From: Psychromicrobium lacuslunae
GTDB taxonomy: Bacteria > Actinomycetota > Actinomycetes > Actinomycetales > Micrococcaceae
Assembly (NCBI RefSeq): GCF_000950575.1
Contig: NZ_CP011005.1
Span: forward strand, 1,860,001-1,924,000
Direction of reading: 5' to 3'
DNA length: 64,000 nt
The position numbers and the translations under genes are program-made. The notes under the pieces were generated by a model. That model was not told the origin of the DNA. It ran no database searches and was given only the letters and a program-made list of their open reading frames with translations. Every line of letters begins with the position of its first letter. The stretch's first letter is position 1. Below, piece by piece: positions 43,961-53,697 of the stretch.

Positions 43961-43980
43961 CTCGGGGGTTATGCCCCGAG
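43961..43980 (-). promoter_or_regulatory. leader hairpin overlapping the rsgA ribosome site
   Basis: CTCGGGG (43961-43967) pairs with CCCCGAG (43974-43980) around a 6-base loop, directly upstream of rsgA on the minus strand. Most of the GAGG ribosome site lies in the stem, so translation could depend on opening it. Confidence 0.5.
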
Positions 43981-44115
43981 TGGCTCGCTTTTTAGCGTCG
44001 CTCAGCAGTCGAGGCGGGAAGACAAAAACAGGATGAGTTTTTTGTGCCTGAGCACAGCAATAAATCATTCATGGTTATTGCCTCCCTTCCAGGCTCGTCG
44101 ATCACTTGACAGAAA

Positions 44116-44580
44116 CTATAGCGACAAATCTCTGAGCTTGCCATCCTCCGGCTTTTGTAACCACAGCTTTATTGCCACATCGACCAAGGCCACCCGGTTG
44201 AGCTTTGCCACCTCGCCCAGTGGAATCCAGGCAGCATGGGTGGTGGTGCCATTGACTTCGGCGGTCAGCTCGCCGCCTGTGATCGTTCCCTGGTAGAGGA
44301 ATCGAAGGGATTGCAGCGGTAGCTCAGAGCCGTCCAAACGCTTCTCTGCTGGCCAGTAACCGACATCAACGCCGAGCATCCGATCAATCTGCGCATGGTA
44401 ACCGGTCTCCTCAAAGACCTCACGAATCGCACCATCCACCGGATGCTCGCCCGGGTCCAGCCCACCACCGGGCATCGTCCAAGCTTGCTGGCCATGCTCA
44501 GACCAGTAGGCAAGTAAGATCTGTTCTTCACGAACGATCACTGCGTAAGCCGCCGGTCGGGTTTCGAAACTCAGAGCCAT
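44116..44580 (-). CDS. Nudix hydrolase
   Basis: This 154-residue protein has a full Nudix box, GGGLDPGEH...REVFEETGY, near residues 38-60. It hydrolyses an unknown nucleoside-diphosphate-linked substrate. The length and single domain fit house-cleaning enzymes of the MutT group. It is monocistronic and upstream of rsgA in the same direction, with a 162-base gap. Confidence 0.88.
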   Translation of the reverse strand: MALSFETRPAAYAVIVREEQILLAYWSEHGQQAWTMPGGGLDPGEHPVDGAIREVFEETGYHAQIDRMLGVDVGYWPAEKRLDGSELPLQSLRFLYQGTITGGELTAEVNGTTTHAAWIPLGEVAKLNRVALVDVAIKLWLQKPEDGKLRDLSL

Positions 44581-44668
44581 TTGGCCAGCCTAGGCCAGTT
44601 TCCCGGTGCCAGTCGACAGGTCACTCAACGAGCTTGCGATAGCGACTCAGGCGTGTGACCGTTAAGCC

Positions 44669-45676
44669 GTGACTAACGCTGAACAACACCCCGAACCCAT
44701 CGATTGCCCAGCGGCGGTAGCCAGCGGACCATGTTTACAGTTCTGGCCAGCTCGTGAAGTACCACTGGGCGGAGTACGCGGGGTTTCGGTCTCCAGGACC
44801 TTGCCGCAGCGTGGTCTGCCAACCGTGGGGGCTTGGTGTTTTCTTGACAGCTTCGGACCGGCTGAACCGGATATGTCGGTGCTGCCGCATCCACATATTG
44901 GCTTGCAAACCGTCACCTGGCCGCTTTCGGGGGTGATCCGGCATCGCGATTCGCTGGGCTCGGACGTGCTGGTGCGCCCCGGCGAGTTGAACATTATGAC
45001 GGCAGGCAATGGCATCGCGCACAGCGAGTTCTCCTGGTTGCAGGAGCCCGGCGGTGAGGACCAGACAATGCGCGGCCTGCAGCTCTGGGTGGCGCTGCCG
45101 GAAGGTTCCCGGCACGGTGCGGCAAGCTTCGAGCAACATAAGGATTTGCCGTCCTTCACAAGCGGGGTTTTGAGCGTCCGGGTGATCCTGGGAGAGCTCT
45201 CCGGACATCGCTCGGCAGCCACCACCTTCAGTCCTTTGGTCGGTGCGGAAATTACCGTCGACGCCGACGGTGAAGGCAAGCTAGCGCTCAACCACGACTT
45301 CGAACACGCCATTCTGGTGCTGGACGGCGCCTTGCAGCTCGACGATCAGGAAGTCCTGCCTGGACCGCTCGCCTTCCTCGGTGCCGGACGGCATGAACTG
45401 AACCTCAGCGCGCTGGCCGGTACTCGGTTCCTGCTGATTGGTGGCGAACCCTTCGAAGAGGAGCTGCTGATGTGGTGGAACTTTGTCGGCCGCAGCCAGG
45501 AAGAAATCGAGTCCGCCCGAGCCGACTGGGAAGCTCAGTCTCCTAGATTCCCGACGGTTCCCGGCCACGGACCCGAGGCGGGCATCGAGGCAGGCCGAAT
45601 CCCCGCTCCGGAACTGCCCACCGTGCGGATGAGTCCGCGGAAACGCGCCTCGGCTCCGCCAGCAACTGACGACTAA
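44669..45676 (+). CDS. pirin family protein
   Basis: This 335-residue bicupin starts at a GTG. The metal-binding N-terminal cupin shows LPHPHIGLQTVTWPLSG and GELNIMTAGNGIAHSEFS, which contain the conserved histidines. The C-terminal cupin has EPFEEELLMWWNFVGRSQEE. Bacterial pirins include quercetinases and regulators; the activity here is not known. A basic tail follows the second cupin. It converges on the kinase gene at 45714. Confidence 0.9.
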   Translation: MTNAEQHPEPIDCPAAVASGPCLQFWPAREVPLGGVRGVSVSRTLPQRGLPTVGAWCFLDSFGPAEPDMSVLPHPHIGLQTVTWPLSGVIRHRDSLGSDVLVRPGELNIMTAGNGIAHSEFSWLQEPGGEDQTMRGLQLWVALPEGSRHGAASFEQHKDLPSFTSGVLSVRVILGELSGHRSAATTFSPLVGAEITVDADGEGKLALNHDFEHAILVLDGALQLDDQEVLPGPLAFLGAGRHELNLSALAGTRFLLIGGEPFEEELLMWWNFVGRSQEEIESARADWEAQSPRFPTVPGHGPEAGIEAGRIPAPELPTVRMSPRKRASAPPATDD

Positions 45677-45713
45677 CAGCAGTGGATGACTAGGACTCCG
45701 GCCTAGTAGGGAG

Positions 45714-46640
45714 TTAGCGGCCGACGCTGCCGACTGCTTGGGCAGCCAGATCCAGCACACCGAAAATAGGATCCTGGTCGAGCACCCGAACTTCGCTGAA
45801 GCCGTCTTCAGCAAGGTACTTTTTGAAGGTCTCTTGAAGCGGCGGCTGGTGCATACCCAGGCCTGAACCAAGCACAATCGGCCCGGTGACCCCGATCTGA
45901 TGAGCGACCTGAGCGGCCAGTGCGGCCAGATCCTTCCCGGCCTGTTCAATCATCTGCTGGCTCTCCCGGTGTCCTGCCGCGGCGGCATCAAACACCAGGG
46001 GTGAGAGCGCTGCCCAATAACGCCGGGTGGTACCGGAGTGGAAGTGCGCAATCAGTTCCCCTGGCTCGCGCAGTTCGCAAGCCTTGAGCAATGCTTCGGT
46101 GAGTGTGTCCGGAGCCAGGTTGAGATTCATCCGGTGCAGACTGTGTCGCACGGCTTGCCGGCCGAACCAGTATCCGCTGCCCTCGTCGCCCAGTAGGTAC
46201 CCCCAACCACCCGCCCGAGCTTGGCCGCCCTCATCGTTGACTCCCCACGCTGCTGAGCCGGTGCCCGCGATCACTGCGACTCCGGTACGTGCATGCCCGG
46301 CGGCCAGCAGCAATCTGGTGTCATGCACCACGGTGACCGGAACACCTGGCAGATTGGGTCTGATCAAAGCAGCCAGCGCCTCAGCGTCGGCCTCGGTATC
46401 GATGCCGCCGGAACCCGCGAAGACCTGATCGACTGTCGCCTCGGGGAACAGCTGGAACAACTGCCGCAGGTTCTCGGTAGCTTCGTCAACGCTGACATTC
46501 TGTACATTGGCGCTGCCAGTCTGTCGGTCAGCAATAACCTCGCCATTCCGCCACAGAATGCCACGGGTTTTGCTACCGCCAATATCAAGGCCGATGATGG
46601 TCTTGAGCTGGCTCGGCTTGGGTTCAGCGGTTGAAGTCAC
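45714..46640 (-). CDS. BadF/BadG-type sugar kinase, probable N-acetylglucosamine kinase
   Basis: This 308-residue ASKHA-fold kinase has the phosphate-binding motif IIGLDIGGSKTRGILWRNG, then VAVIAGTGSAAWGVN and GGWGYLLGDEGSGYWFG, as in GlcNAc kinases of the BadF/BadG group. I place the start at the GTG at 46640; the longer frame to 46757 would run into the divergent gene. Exact sugar is inferred. It is divergent from the nitronate monooxygenase gene, with 28 bases between starts. Confidence 0.82.
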   Translation of the reverse strand: MTSTAEPKPSQLKTIIGLDIGGSKTRGILWRNGEVIADRQTGSANVQNVSVDEATENLRQLFQLFPEATVDQVFAGSGGIDTEADAEALAALIRPNLPGVPVTVVHDTRLLLAAGHARTGVAVIAGTGSAAWGVNDEGGQARAGGWGYLLGDEGSGYWFGRQAVRHSLHRMNLNLAPDTLTEALLKACELREPGELIAHFHSGTTRRYWAALSPLVFDAAAAGHRESQQMIEQAGKDLAALAAQVAHQIGVTGPIVLGSGLGMHQPPLQETFKKYLAEDGFSEVRVLDQDPIFGVLDLAAQAVGSVGR

Positions 46641-46668
46641 GTCCCTAAGGATAGTTGGCGGGAGCGGA

Positions 46669-47673
46669 ATGTTTGATTCAAACTTAATCGTGGCGCCGAT
46701 GGCTGGCGGTCCGAGCACACCGGAGCTGGTCGTCGCAGCCGCCGAATCTGGTGCCATTGGTTTCCTGGCGGCTGGCTATAAGAGTGTTGACGCCTTGGCT
46801 ACGCAGATCTCCGCGGTGCGTCAAAGTACCGAGAATTTTGGGGTCAATCTCTTTGTCCCTGATCAGCGACCAGTCGACCAAGGGGCGCTGGCGGCCTACC
46901 GTGTCGAGCTGCAAACTGAGGCCAGCCGCTACCGGGTTGAATTACCCGAGCTGGCCGGCCCGGACGACGACGCTTGGTCGGAGAAACTTGATCTGCTCAC
47001 CGCTCAGCCGCCGCGTTTTGTCAGTTTCACCTTTGGACTACCAAGCAGCCGCGTGCTCAGCACTCTGCAGCGACAAGGCAGCCTGGTCTTGGCCACCGTC
47101 ACCTCAGCAGAGGAAGCCCAACAGGCTACCGAACTCGGAGTGGACGCCCTGGTGTTGCAGCACCCCGACGCGGGCGGACACTCCGCTGCTTTCCTAGATC
47201 TGGAGGCCACGCCATGGTCGGGTTCGCTCCATGGATTGCTCAAAGCTGTCCGGCAGCTGAGTTCGCTACCTTTAGTAGCCGCCGGTGGAATAGCTGATTC
47301 AGCTGCCGTAAGCGGCAGCTTGCAGGCCGGCGCCAGCGCTGTACAGCTGGGCACAGCCTTCCTCAAAGCGAAGGAGGCTGGCACCAAGGAGGTGCATCGC
47401 TCGGCCCTCGACGACCGACGCTTCGGACGAACCGCGCGGACCCGCGCCTTCAGCGGTCGTTGGGCGCGTGGCCTTGAGAATCGATTTATCCGCGAACATT
47501 CCGGCGCACCGTCGGGTTACCCGCAAATTCACCATCTCACCAGTGAACTGCGCTCCGCAGCGGCTGCCCAGGGCGACGCCGATGGGGTCAATTTATGGGC
47601 TGGCACCGGGTATTCCCTGGCCCGAACCGCCACAAGTGCAGAGATCATCGCCGAGCTGAGCCGTCAGATCTGA
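46669..47673 (+). CDS. nitronate monooxygenase family flavoprotein
   Basis: This 334-residue FMN-binding TIM barrel starts at the ATG at 46669 with GGAG at 46661-46664. The marks are NLIVAPMAGGPSTPELV at the N-terminus, LQHPDAGGHSAAF around the middle and VAAGGIADSAAVSGSLQAGA with VQLGTAFL for FMN phosphate binding. It probably detoxifies propionate-3-nitronate or related nitronates. The Lrp-type gene follows after 55 bases. Confidence 0.87.
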   Translation: MFDSNLIVAPMAGGPSTPELVVAAAESGAIGFLAAGYKSVDALATQISAVRQSTENFGVNLFVPDQRPVDQGALAAYRVELQTEASRYRVELPELAGPDDDAWSEKLDLLTAQPPRFVSFTFGLPSSRVLSTLQRQGSLVLATVTSAEEAQQATELGVDALVLQHPDAGGHSAAFLDLEATPWSGSLHGLLKAVRQLSSLPLVAAGGIADSAAVSGSLQAGASAVQLGTAFLKAKEAGTKEVHRSALDDRRFGRTARTRAFSGRWARGLENRFIREHSGAPSGYPQIHHLTSELRSAAAAQGDADGVNLWAGTGYSLARTATSAEIIAELSRQI

Positions 47674-47728
47674 ACTTTTCTAAGCCGCTGGCGAGGTCAG
47701 GCGGCTCGGATACGTCTATAGTGAAATC

Positions 47729-48211
47729 GTGAATCAACTGCCTGAGTCGCAAAGCCTCGACAGCGTCGACCGCAAGATCATCGACTTGCTCCTGCAGGAC
47801 GCCCGAATCACCAACCGAGACCTGGCAGATGCGGTCGGAATTGCGCCGTCAACCGCTTTGATGCGCACCCGCTCGCTGCAGGAGCGTGGCATCATCTCCG
47901 GCTTTCAAGCCACTATCAATATGGCCGCCGTAGGTCGTGCCGTACAGGCGCTCGTAGCCGTGCAATTGAAGGCTCACGACCGAGTGGAAATCGACCGTTT
48001 CACCTCAACGGTGCCCAAGCTACCCGAGGTGCTGACCACGTTCCACACCTCTGGCTCGGTGGACTATTTGCTGCACATCGCGGTGACGAATACCGACACG
48101 CTGCGGGATTGGGTACTCGATAATCTGACCACCGATCCGGTGGTGGGTCACACCGAGACCACCTTAGTTTTTGAGCGGATGCCCGGCTACTCGGGGCCGC
48201 TCTCCTCATGA
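47729..48211 (+). CDS. Lrp/AsnC family transcriptional regulator
   Basis: This 160-residue regulator starts at a GTG. The N-terminal winged helix-turn-helix (DSVDRKIIDLLLQDARITN; GIAPSTALMRTRSLQERGII) precedes the RAM ligand-binding domain (VQALVAVQLKAHDRVEIDRF; SGSVDYLLHIAVTNTDTLRD). It forms ring-like oligomers that bind DNA with amino acid effectors. Its target is not evident; there is no amino acid gene beside it other than the nitronate enzyme upstream. Confidence 0.92.
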   Translation: MNQLPESQSLDSVDRKIIDLLLQDARITNRDLADAVGIAPSTALMRTRSLQERGIISGFQATINMAAVGRAVQALVAVQLKAHDRVEIDRFTSTVPKLPEVLTTFHTSGSVDYLLHIAVTNTDTLRDWVLDNLTTDPVVGHTETTLVFERMPGYSGPLSS

Positions 48212-48253
48212 CTTCTTCATAGCCTCATCACGAGCTAGTGTCCTGGTGGACGA

Positions 48254-48448
48254 TTAGCGCATTGCGTTGTGCTTGAGCAGGGTGCGGTGCAATTCGGTTT
48301 CCTGATCAACCCGCTCGCGGTAAAGGGTGTTGCTGACGTGCGAACGGTCTCGGCGGGCCGACCATTCTTGCAGAGCGACCCCGGCATGGCTGGCCAGCGA
48401 GGCAATGATGTTTCGACGGCGGGGTGCACGTTCTTCTGAGGTATTCAT
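48254..48448 (-). CDS. small basic protein coupled to ArsR-type regulator
   Basis: This 64-residue protein of unknown function is rich in Arg and His. Its ATG overlaps the stop of the regulator gene by four bases and is preceded by AAAGGA, so translation is coupled. The amphipathic central stretch (RNIIASLASHAGVALQEW) could form a helix. No named family is recognised. In many genomes this position after such regulators holds a transporter, so this short gene could be a lineage-specific partner of the regulator. Confidence 0.55.
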   Translation of the reverse strand: MNTSEERAPRRRNIIASLASHAGVALQEWSARRDRSHVSNTLYRERVDQETELHRTLLKHNAMR

Positions 48449-49098
48449 GATGATTCCTTTGCTGCGGTGTTGGCTGATTTTTTATCGAGGTTTGGATCAA
48501 GGATGGGGAAGGCGTCGATGTGCACCTGCACAGCGCGCTGCCCTTGAAGTTCTCCCTCGGCCTTGATCTCTTCAACTAACTTCTCTGAGTAAGCATTGAG
48601 TTTTCGGGCAAATATGCTGAGCTGCTCAGCGTTCAAGCGGAGTGTCGAGGTACTCAATGAACCCGCGTCGACCCATTCTTCGGCAAGCACGTCATCGCCG
48701 TGCGCAAGATAGTCCTGCAAGTAGTTGGTTCGACTGCTGAGAAACTCCCGGTTGATCAGGCGCACCGCCTCGGCGGTTTCTGGGTTCTCATACTGCTCTC
48801 GATCGCCGAAACTAAGCCGCCCTGGACTGCGCTCCCACCAACGCTCCCGGGCATTACCCTTACCCTCAACGGTGCGCACGAATTCGTGCTTCTCGAGTTG
48901 ACGTAAGTGATAACTGGTCGAGCCGCTCGACTCCCCGAGCAACTCCCCCAAGCTGCTCGCGGTTTGCGCGCCATAACGAGAAAGGCTATCCAGGATCCGC
49001 ACTCTGATCGGGTGCGCCAGAGCCTTGAGCGAGCTGACATCGAGGTCTCGCGCGGTGGACCGCGTCGGCTCCTCTGGGGGCTCAGCTCCTTGTGACAT
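48445..49098 (-). CDS. ArsR-type winged-helix transcriptional regulator
   Basis: This 217-residue protein has a winged helix in its first 90 residues (SLKALAHPIRVRILDSLSRY; SSGSTSYHLRQLEKHEFVRT), then a longer helical C-terminal part of unknown function. The start is the ATG at 49098; the longer frame would cover its own promoter. It lacks the metal-binding CxC of ArsR/SmtB, so its signal is unknown. It is divergent from corA; three copies of a TTCTTTGC half-site lie between the genes. Confidence 0.85.
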   Translation of the reverse strand: MSQGAEPPEEPTRSTARDLDVSSLKALAHPIRVRILDSLSRYGAQTASSLGELLGESSGSTSYHLRQLEKHEFVRTVEGKGNARERWWERSPGRLSFGDREQYENPETAEAVRLINREFLSSRTNYLQDYLAHGDDVLAEEWVDAGSLSTSTLRLNAEQLSIFARKLNAYSEKLVEEIKAEGELQGQRAVQVHIDAFPILDPNLDKKSANTAAKESS

Positions 49099-49115
49099 AT
49101 CAAAATCATAACATT

Positions 49116-49145
49116 GCAAAGATTTCTTTGCAAACGTTTCTTTGC
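49116..49145. promoter_or_regulatory. operator with repeated GCAAAGA/TTCTTTGC half-sites
   Basis: A near-perfect 16-base palindrome (49116-49131, 7 of 8 pairs) is followed without gap by a second, weaker palindrome (49130-49145) sharing the same right half-site. The element lies 18 bases upstream of the ArsR-type gene and 58 bases upstream of the corA start. It is the likely autoregulatory site. Confidence 0.7.
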
Positions 49146-49202
49146 GATTGTGAGGCGGAACACAGGTGGCTTCAATCACAGCTCAGCACGGATAATGTAC
49201 GC

Positions 49203-50198
49203 GTGACCGTCATCGATAACGCCATTTACGTCAATGGCATCCGGACAGCTGATCCGGTCAGCCTGCAACAGACCTACGAGACCTTGACCGAACGCCACGG
49301 GATGGCCTGGATCGGCCTCTACCGGCCGAGCGCCGAAGAAATGGCTTCCATCGGCGCGGAATTCGATCTTCACGAGTTGGCTATTGAAGACGCGGTAACC
49401 GCACACCAGCGCCCCAAACTCGAGCGCTACGATCACAATCTCTTCACTGTGCTGCTACCGGCTCGCTATCTGGATGATGAGGAGGAAGTCGAGTTCGGCG
49501 AACTGCACGTCTTCACTGGAAAAAACTTCGTGATCACCATCCGCCACGCCGAGACTCCGGTGATGAGCAAAGTGCGTCATCGAATGGAACAGAATCCTCA
49601 ACTGCTCGCGCTTGGCCCCGAGGCAGTGCTCTACGCCATCCTGGACCAGGTTGTTGACGACTACGGTCCGGTGGTTGCCGGTCTGGAGAACGACATTGAC
49701 GAAATCGAAGATCAGCTCTTCTCCGGAGATACCCAGGTCTCCCGGCGCATTTATAAGCTCTCTCGTGAAGTCATCCAATTCCAACGCGCCTTGCAACCGC
49801 TTATGGGCATGATGTCAGCTCTGCATGGCGGCTTTGAAAAGTATGGCGTGGATATTGAGTTGCAGCGAAATTTGCGAGATGTGGAAGACCACGTGGCTAG
49901 GCTCTCCGGCCGAGCCGACTCCTTCCGGGCGCTGCTGCAAAATGCCCTGATCGTCGACGGAACCCTGACCACCAACCGCCAAAACGAGGCCAGCGCCGCT
50001 CAGAACGAGGAGATTAAAAAGATCTCTTCGTGGGCAGCTATTCTCTTCGCGCCCAGCGTGGTGGCCGGTATTTACGGGATGAACTTCGAGCTGATGCCCG
50101 AGCTCAGCTGGACCTGGGGTTATCCGGCGGCAATTGGCTTGATGGTGCTGGTTTCGGCCACTATGTATTTCGTTTTCAAGAAAAAGAAATGGTTGTAA
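49203..50198 (+). CDS. corA: CorA-type magnesium/cobalt transport protein
   Basis: This 331-residue protein starts at the GTG at 49203; a longer frame begins inside the regulator promoter. The large N-terminal cytosolic domain (about 270 residues, with long helices in the second half) is followed by two C-terminal helices. The signature YGMNFE sits with GMN at residues 292-294, at the end of the first helix. The acidic loop between the helices is MPELSWTW. It forms a pentameric Mg2+ channel. Its stop overlaps the AlaX-like gene by one base. Confidence 0.9.
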   Translation: MTVIDNAIYVNGIRTADPVSLQQTYETLTERHGMAWIGLYRPSAEEMASIGAEFDLHELAIEDAVTAHQRPKLERYDHNLFTVLLPARYLDDEEEVEFGELHVFTGKNFVITIRHAETPVMSKVRHRMEQNPQLLALGPEAVLYAILDQVVDDYGPVVAGLENDIDEIEDQLFSGDTQVSRRIYKLSREVIQFQRALQPLMGMMSALHGGFEKYGVDIELQRNLRDVEDHVARLSGRADSFRALLQNALIVDGTLTTNRQNEASAAQNEEIKKISSWAAILFAPSVVAGIYGMNFELMPELSWTWGYPAAIGLMVLVSATMYFVFKKKKWL

Positions 50199-51073
50199 TG
50201 CTTCCCCAACACGACACTGATGTAAGTTACCCGCTGGGCGTGACCCAGGCCCGCGCGACCGTGCTGCACACCGAACGCCTCGCTGACGGTCGCGCCGTCG
50301 TGCTGCTCGACAGCACGCCCTGCCATCCGGTTGATGCCGCTTGGCCCGATCAAGGCCCAGACCGAGCCAAGTTACTCACCGATGGTGCCGAAATACCGGT
50401 CCTCGACGCCGTGGTGGCCGCCAGCAATGGCAGCGAGTTGTTTCTCGGCAGCGATATTCCAGTGCGCAAGGGCACTGAGGGCTGGAGCTTCCTGGTAGCG
50501 CATCTGGTGAATGGCGAGAGCGCTCCCGCAGAGGGTAGCCAGCTTGAGGTACTGGTCGACGCCGACTACCGTTTGGCGCTCAGCAGCGGACACAGCGCCT
50601 GTCATCTGGTTTCGCTCGCGCTCAATCGGGCAGTTGCGGAGCGCTGGAATAAGGAAGTGCGGCCGGACTCACTCGGAGCGCCGGACTTCGACGGTAGCGC
50701 CATCGCCTCCTCGACTATTACGGAATATGGCTCCACCGATGTATACCGACTCAATAAGTCCTTGCGACGCAAGGGCTTCGACGCCGAGGGTCTGGAGCAG
50801 GCGCTACCGGAGCTCAATGCAGCCATTAATCAGACAGTTGCGCAATGGCTAGCCAGCGGCGCTGAGATCCGAATAAACCGCGAAGGCGAGGGCCTGACCG
50901 ACCGACGTTACTGGTCTTGCGAACTACCGGAAGGTACCGCCAGCATCCCCTGCGGAGGGACTCATCTAAGTTCGCTGAGTGAGCTCGGATCGGTCAACGT
51001 TCGGTTGACGCTGCGCGAGAGTAATGGCCCCGAACTTGAAATGACCACCAACTGCGTCAAGACTCAGGAATAA
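50198..51073 (+). CDS. AlaX-like trans-editing domain protein
   Basis: This 291-residue protein resembles the second editing domain of alanyl-tRNA synthetase and free AlaX proteins, which remove wrongly attached Ser or Gly from tRNA-Ala. The zinc ligands are H132 and H136 (SSGHSACHL), C252 and H256 (SIPCGGTHL). The N-terminal 90 residues form the beta-barrel usual in longer AlaX forms. The ATG at 50198 overlaps the corA stop (TAATG); an ATG three codons earlier is possible. Confidence 0.85.
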   Translation: MLPQHDTDVSYPLGVTQARATVLHTERLADGRAVVLLDSTPCHPVDAAWPDQGPDRAKLLTDGAEIPVLDAVVAASNGSELFLGSDIPVRKGTEGWSFLVAHLVNGESAPAEGSQLEVLVDADYRLALSSGHSACHLVSLALNRAVAERWNKEVRPDSLGAPDFDGSAIASSTITEYGSTDVYRLNKSLRRKGFDAEGLEQALPELNAAINQTVAQWLASGAEIRINREGEGLTDRRYWSCELPEGTASIPCGGTHLSSLSELGSVNVRLTLRESNGPELEMTTNCVKTQE

Positions 51074-51124
51074 CCAATCCAGCCACCCGGTTGCCGCAAG
51101 AGTAACCAAAACAAGGAGATATTT

Positions 51125-51970
51125 GTGACCGGCAACGTTTCTAACGTGACCCTCAACAACGGCAACACCATGCCTCAGCTCGGCCTCGGCGTTTGGCAAG
51201 TGCCCGACGCCGAAGCTACCGCCGCCGTGAGCAGCGCCCTCAAAGCGGGATACCGCAGCATCGATACCGCCGCGATCTATGGCAACGAAGAAGGCGTCGG
51301 CAAGGCCATTAAAGAGTTTCTGTCCACCGGCGAAGCAGACCGCTCCGAGCTCTTTATCACCACCAAGCTCTGGAACAGCGAGCAGGGCTATGAGAAGACC
51401 TTGGCCGCCTTTGATGAAAGCCTGGCAAAGCTCGGTCTGGACTACGTTGACCTTTACCTGATCCACTGGCCGACCCCGGCGAAGGACACCTACGTCGACA
51501 CCTGGCGCGCCTTCGAAGAGATTTACTCCTCAGGCCGAGCCAAAGCAATTGGCGTCTCAAACTTCCCGCTGCAACATCTGCAGCGCTTGATCGACCTCGG
51601 CGGCACCGTGCCGGCGGTCAATCAGATCGAGTTGCATCCGAACCTGCAACAGCGCGAACTGCGCGCCTTCCACGCCGCCCACGGAATTCATACCGAGGCC
51701 TGGAGCCCGCTCGCCCAGGGTGGCGAATTGCTGACTGACGCCTCACTCAGCGCAATCGCCGAAGCACATGGCAAGAGCGTTGCCCAGGTGATCATTCGCT
51801 GGCACCTGCAGGTCGGCAATATTGTCATCCCCAAGTCGGTCACCCCGGCTCGGATTGAAGAGAACATCAACGTCTTCGACTTCGAGCTGAGCGCCGAGGA
51901 ATTAGCCACCATCGATGCACTCGACAAGGACGGCCGGATCGGGCCGAACCCCGAAGAGTTCAACGGCTAA
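51125..51970 (+). CDS. aldo/keto reductase, 2,5-diketogluconate reductase type
   Basis: This 281-residue AKR starts at a GTG after AAGGAG. The marks are SIDTAAIYGNEEGVGKAI (catalytic Asp and Tyr), LFITTKLWNSEQG (catalytic Lys), YLIHWPTP (His), and AIGVSNFPLQHL. C-terminal NADPH-binding sequence VIPKSVTPARIEENINVFDF is intact. Physiological substrate is unknown. It ends at a shared terminator facing the second AKR gene. Confidence 0.93.
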   Translation: MTGNVSNVTLNNGNTMPQLGLGVWQVPDAEATAAVSSALKAGYRSIDTAAIYGNEEGVGKAIKEFLSTGEADRSELFITTKLWNSEQGYEKTLAAFDESLAKLGLDYVDLYLIHWPTPAKDTYVDTWRAFEEIYSSGRAKAIGVSNFPLQHLQRLIDLGGTVPAVNQIELHPNLQQRELRAFHAAHGIHTEAWSPLAQGGELLTDASLSAIAEAHGKSVAQVIIRWHLQVGNIVIPKSVTPARIEENINVFDFELSAEELATIDALDKDGRIGPNPEEFNG

Positions 51971-51978
51971 GAGCTAAT

Positions 51979-52031
51979 AACCACAAAGGCCGGGTGCGCC
52001 AGCTATCGCTGGGCACTCGGCCTTTGTGGTT
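51979..52031. terminator. bidirectional hairpin between two aldo/keto reductase genes
   Basis: The outer 14-bp perfect stem (51979-51992 with 52018-52031) encloses further partly paired sequence. It lies between convergent AKR genes and can end both transcripts. Confidence 0.82.
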
Positions 52032-52055
52032 GAACTCCTTTAAGGGCTCTGCGGG

Positions 52056-53039
<984 letters not shown>

Positions 53040-53132
53040 CTGAGTCGTCCTTTCACTAACGTTACGGAGCAATGCCGCTCCACGCACAGCCTAGGACTTG
53101 GAGTGCACTCCAACACAAGCCCGGGACAAAAA

Positions 53133-53684
53133 CTAAGTCAGTAACCGAACCATCGATATCACCGATTCACGGAGCATCGCACGCTGCTCTACGCCAGCTT
53201 CAGCGTCGAGTTGGAAAGCCGCCTGGGTAGTCAAGATGGCTACCGCCTGGTGCAATAACTCGGCGGGAAGGTGATTTGCCAGAATTCCTTGTTGCTGCGC
53301 CCGCTCAATAGCCAAGCTCTTGCGTGCCGAGGCCTGCTGCACTTCGGCACTTCGTATTCCCTTACCTTGCCGCTCCAGCTGATCCCACAACACGATCCGG
53401 AATTGCTCGGGGTGCGCCAGCGCGTAGTCGAAGAGCTTAGCGGCGTAGCCAGCGAGATCCTCGGCAGTAATTGGCACCTCCTCCACGGTGGCAATCACCA
53501 TTTCATCGAAGACGGCATCGAAAAGCGCGTCCTTAGAACCGAAATAGGTATAGATCTGCGCCTTATTGGAGCCAGCAATCGCGGCGATCCGATCCACTCG
53601 GGCACCGGCTATACCGCGTTCAGCAAATTCCTTTGTGGCCGCCTCCAGCAGTCGTTGCTTGGTTGCCTGCGCGTCTCTCACCAT
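53133..53684 (-). CDS. TetR family transcriptional repressor
   Basis: This 183-residue repressor has a typical N-terminal helix-turn-helix (KQRLLEAATKEFAERGIAGA; IAAIAGSNKAQIYTYFGSKDALF). The all-helical ligand domain has no recognisable specificity. It is divergent from the SDR gene, and two copies of a 12-base operator-like sequence lie between them, so it most likely represses both itself and the SDR. Confidence 0.92.
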   Translation of the reverse strand: MVRDAQATKQRLLEAATKEFAERGIAGARVDRIAAIAGSNKAQIYTYFGSKDALFDAVFDEMVIATVEEVPITAEDLAGYAAKLFDYALAHPEQFRIVLWDQLERQGKGIRSAEVQQASARKSLAIERAQQQGILANHLPAELLHQAVAILTTQAAFQLDAEAGVEQRAMLRESVISMVRLLT

Positions 53685-53697
53685 GCCGAAGATATTA

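Noticed and set aside
44662-45312. 216-codon minus frame opposite the pirin gene
   Set aside because: It is an antisense shadow; Ser/Pro-rich with no motif.
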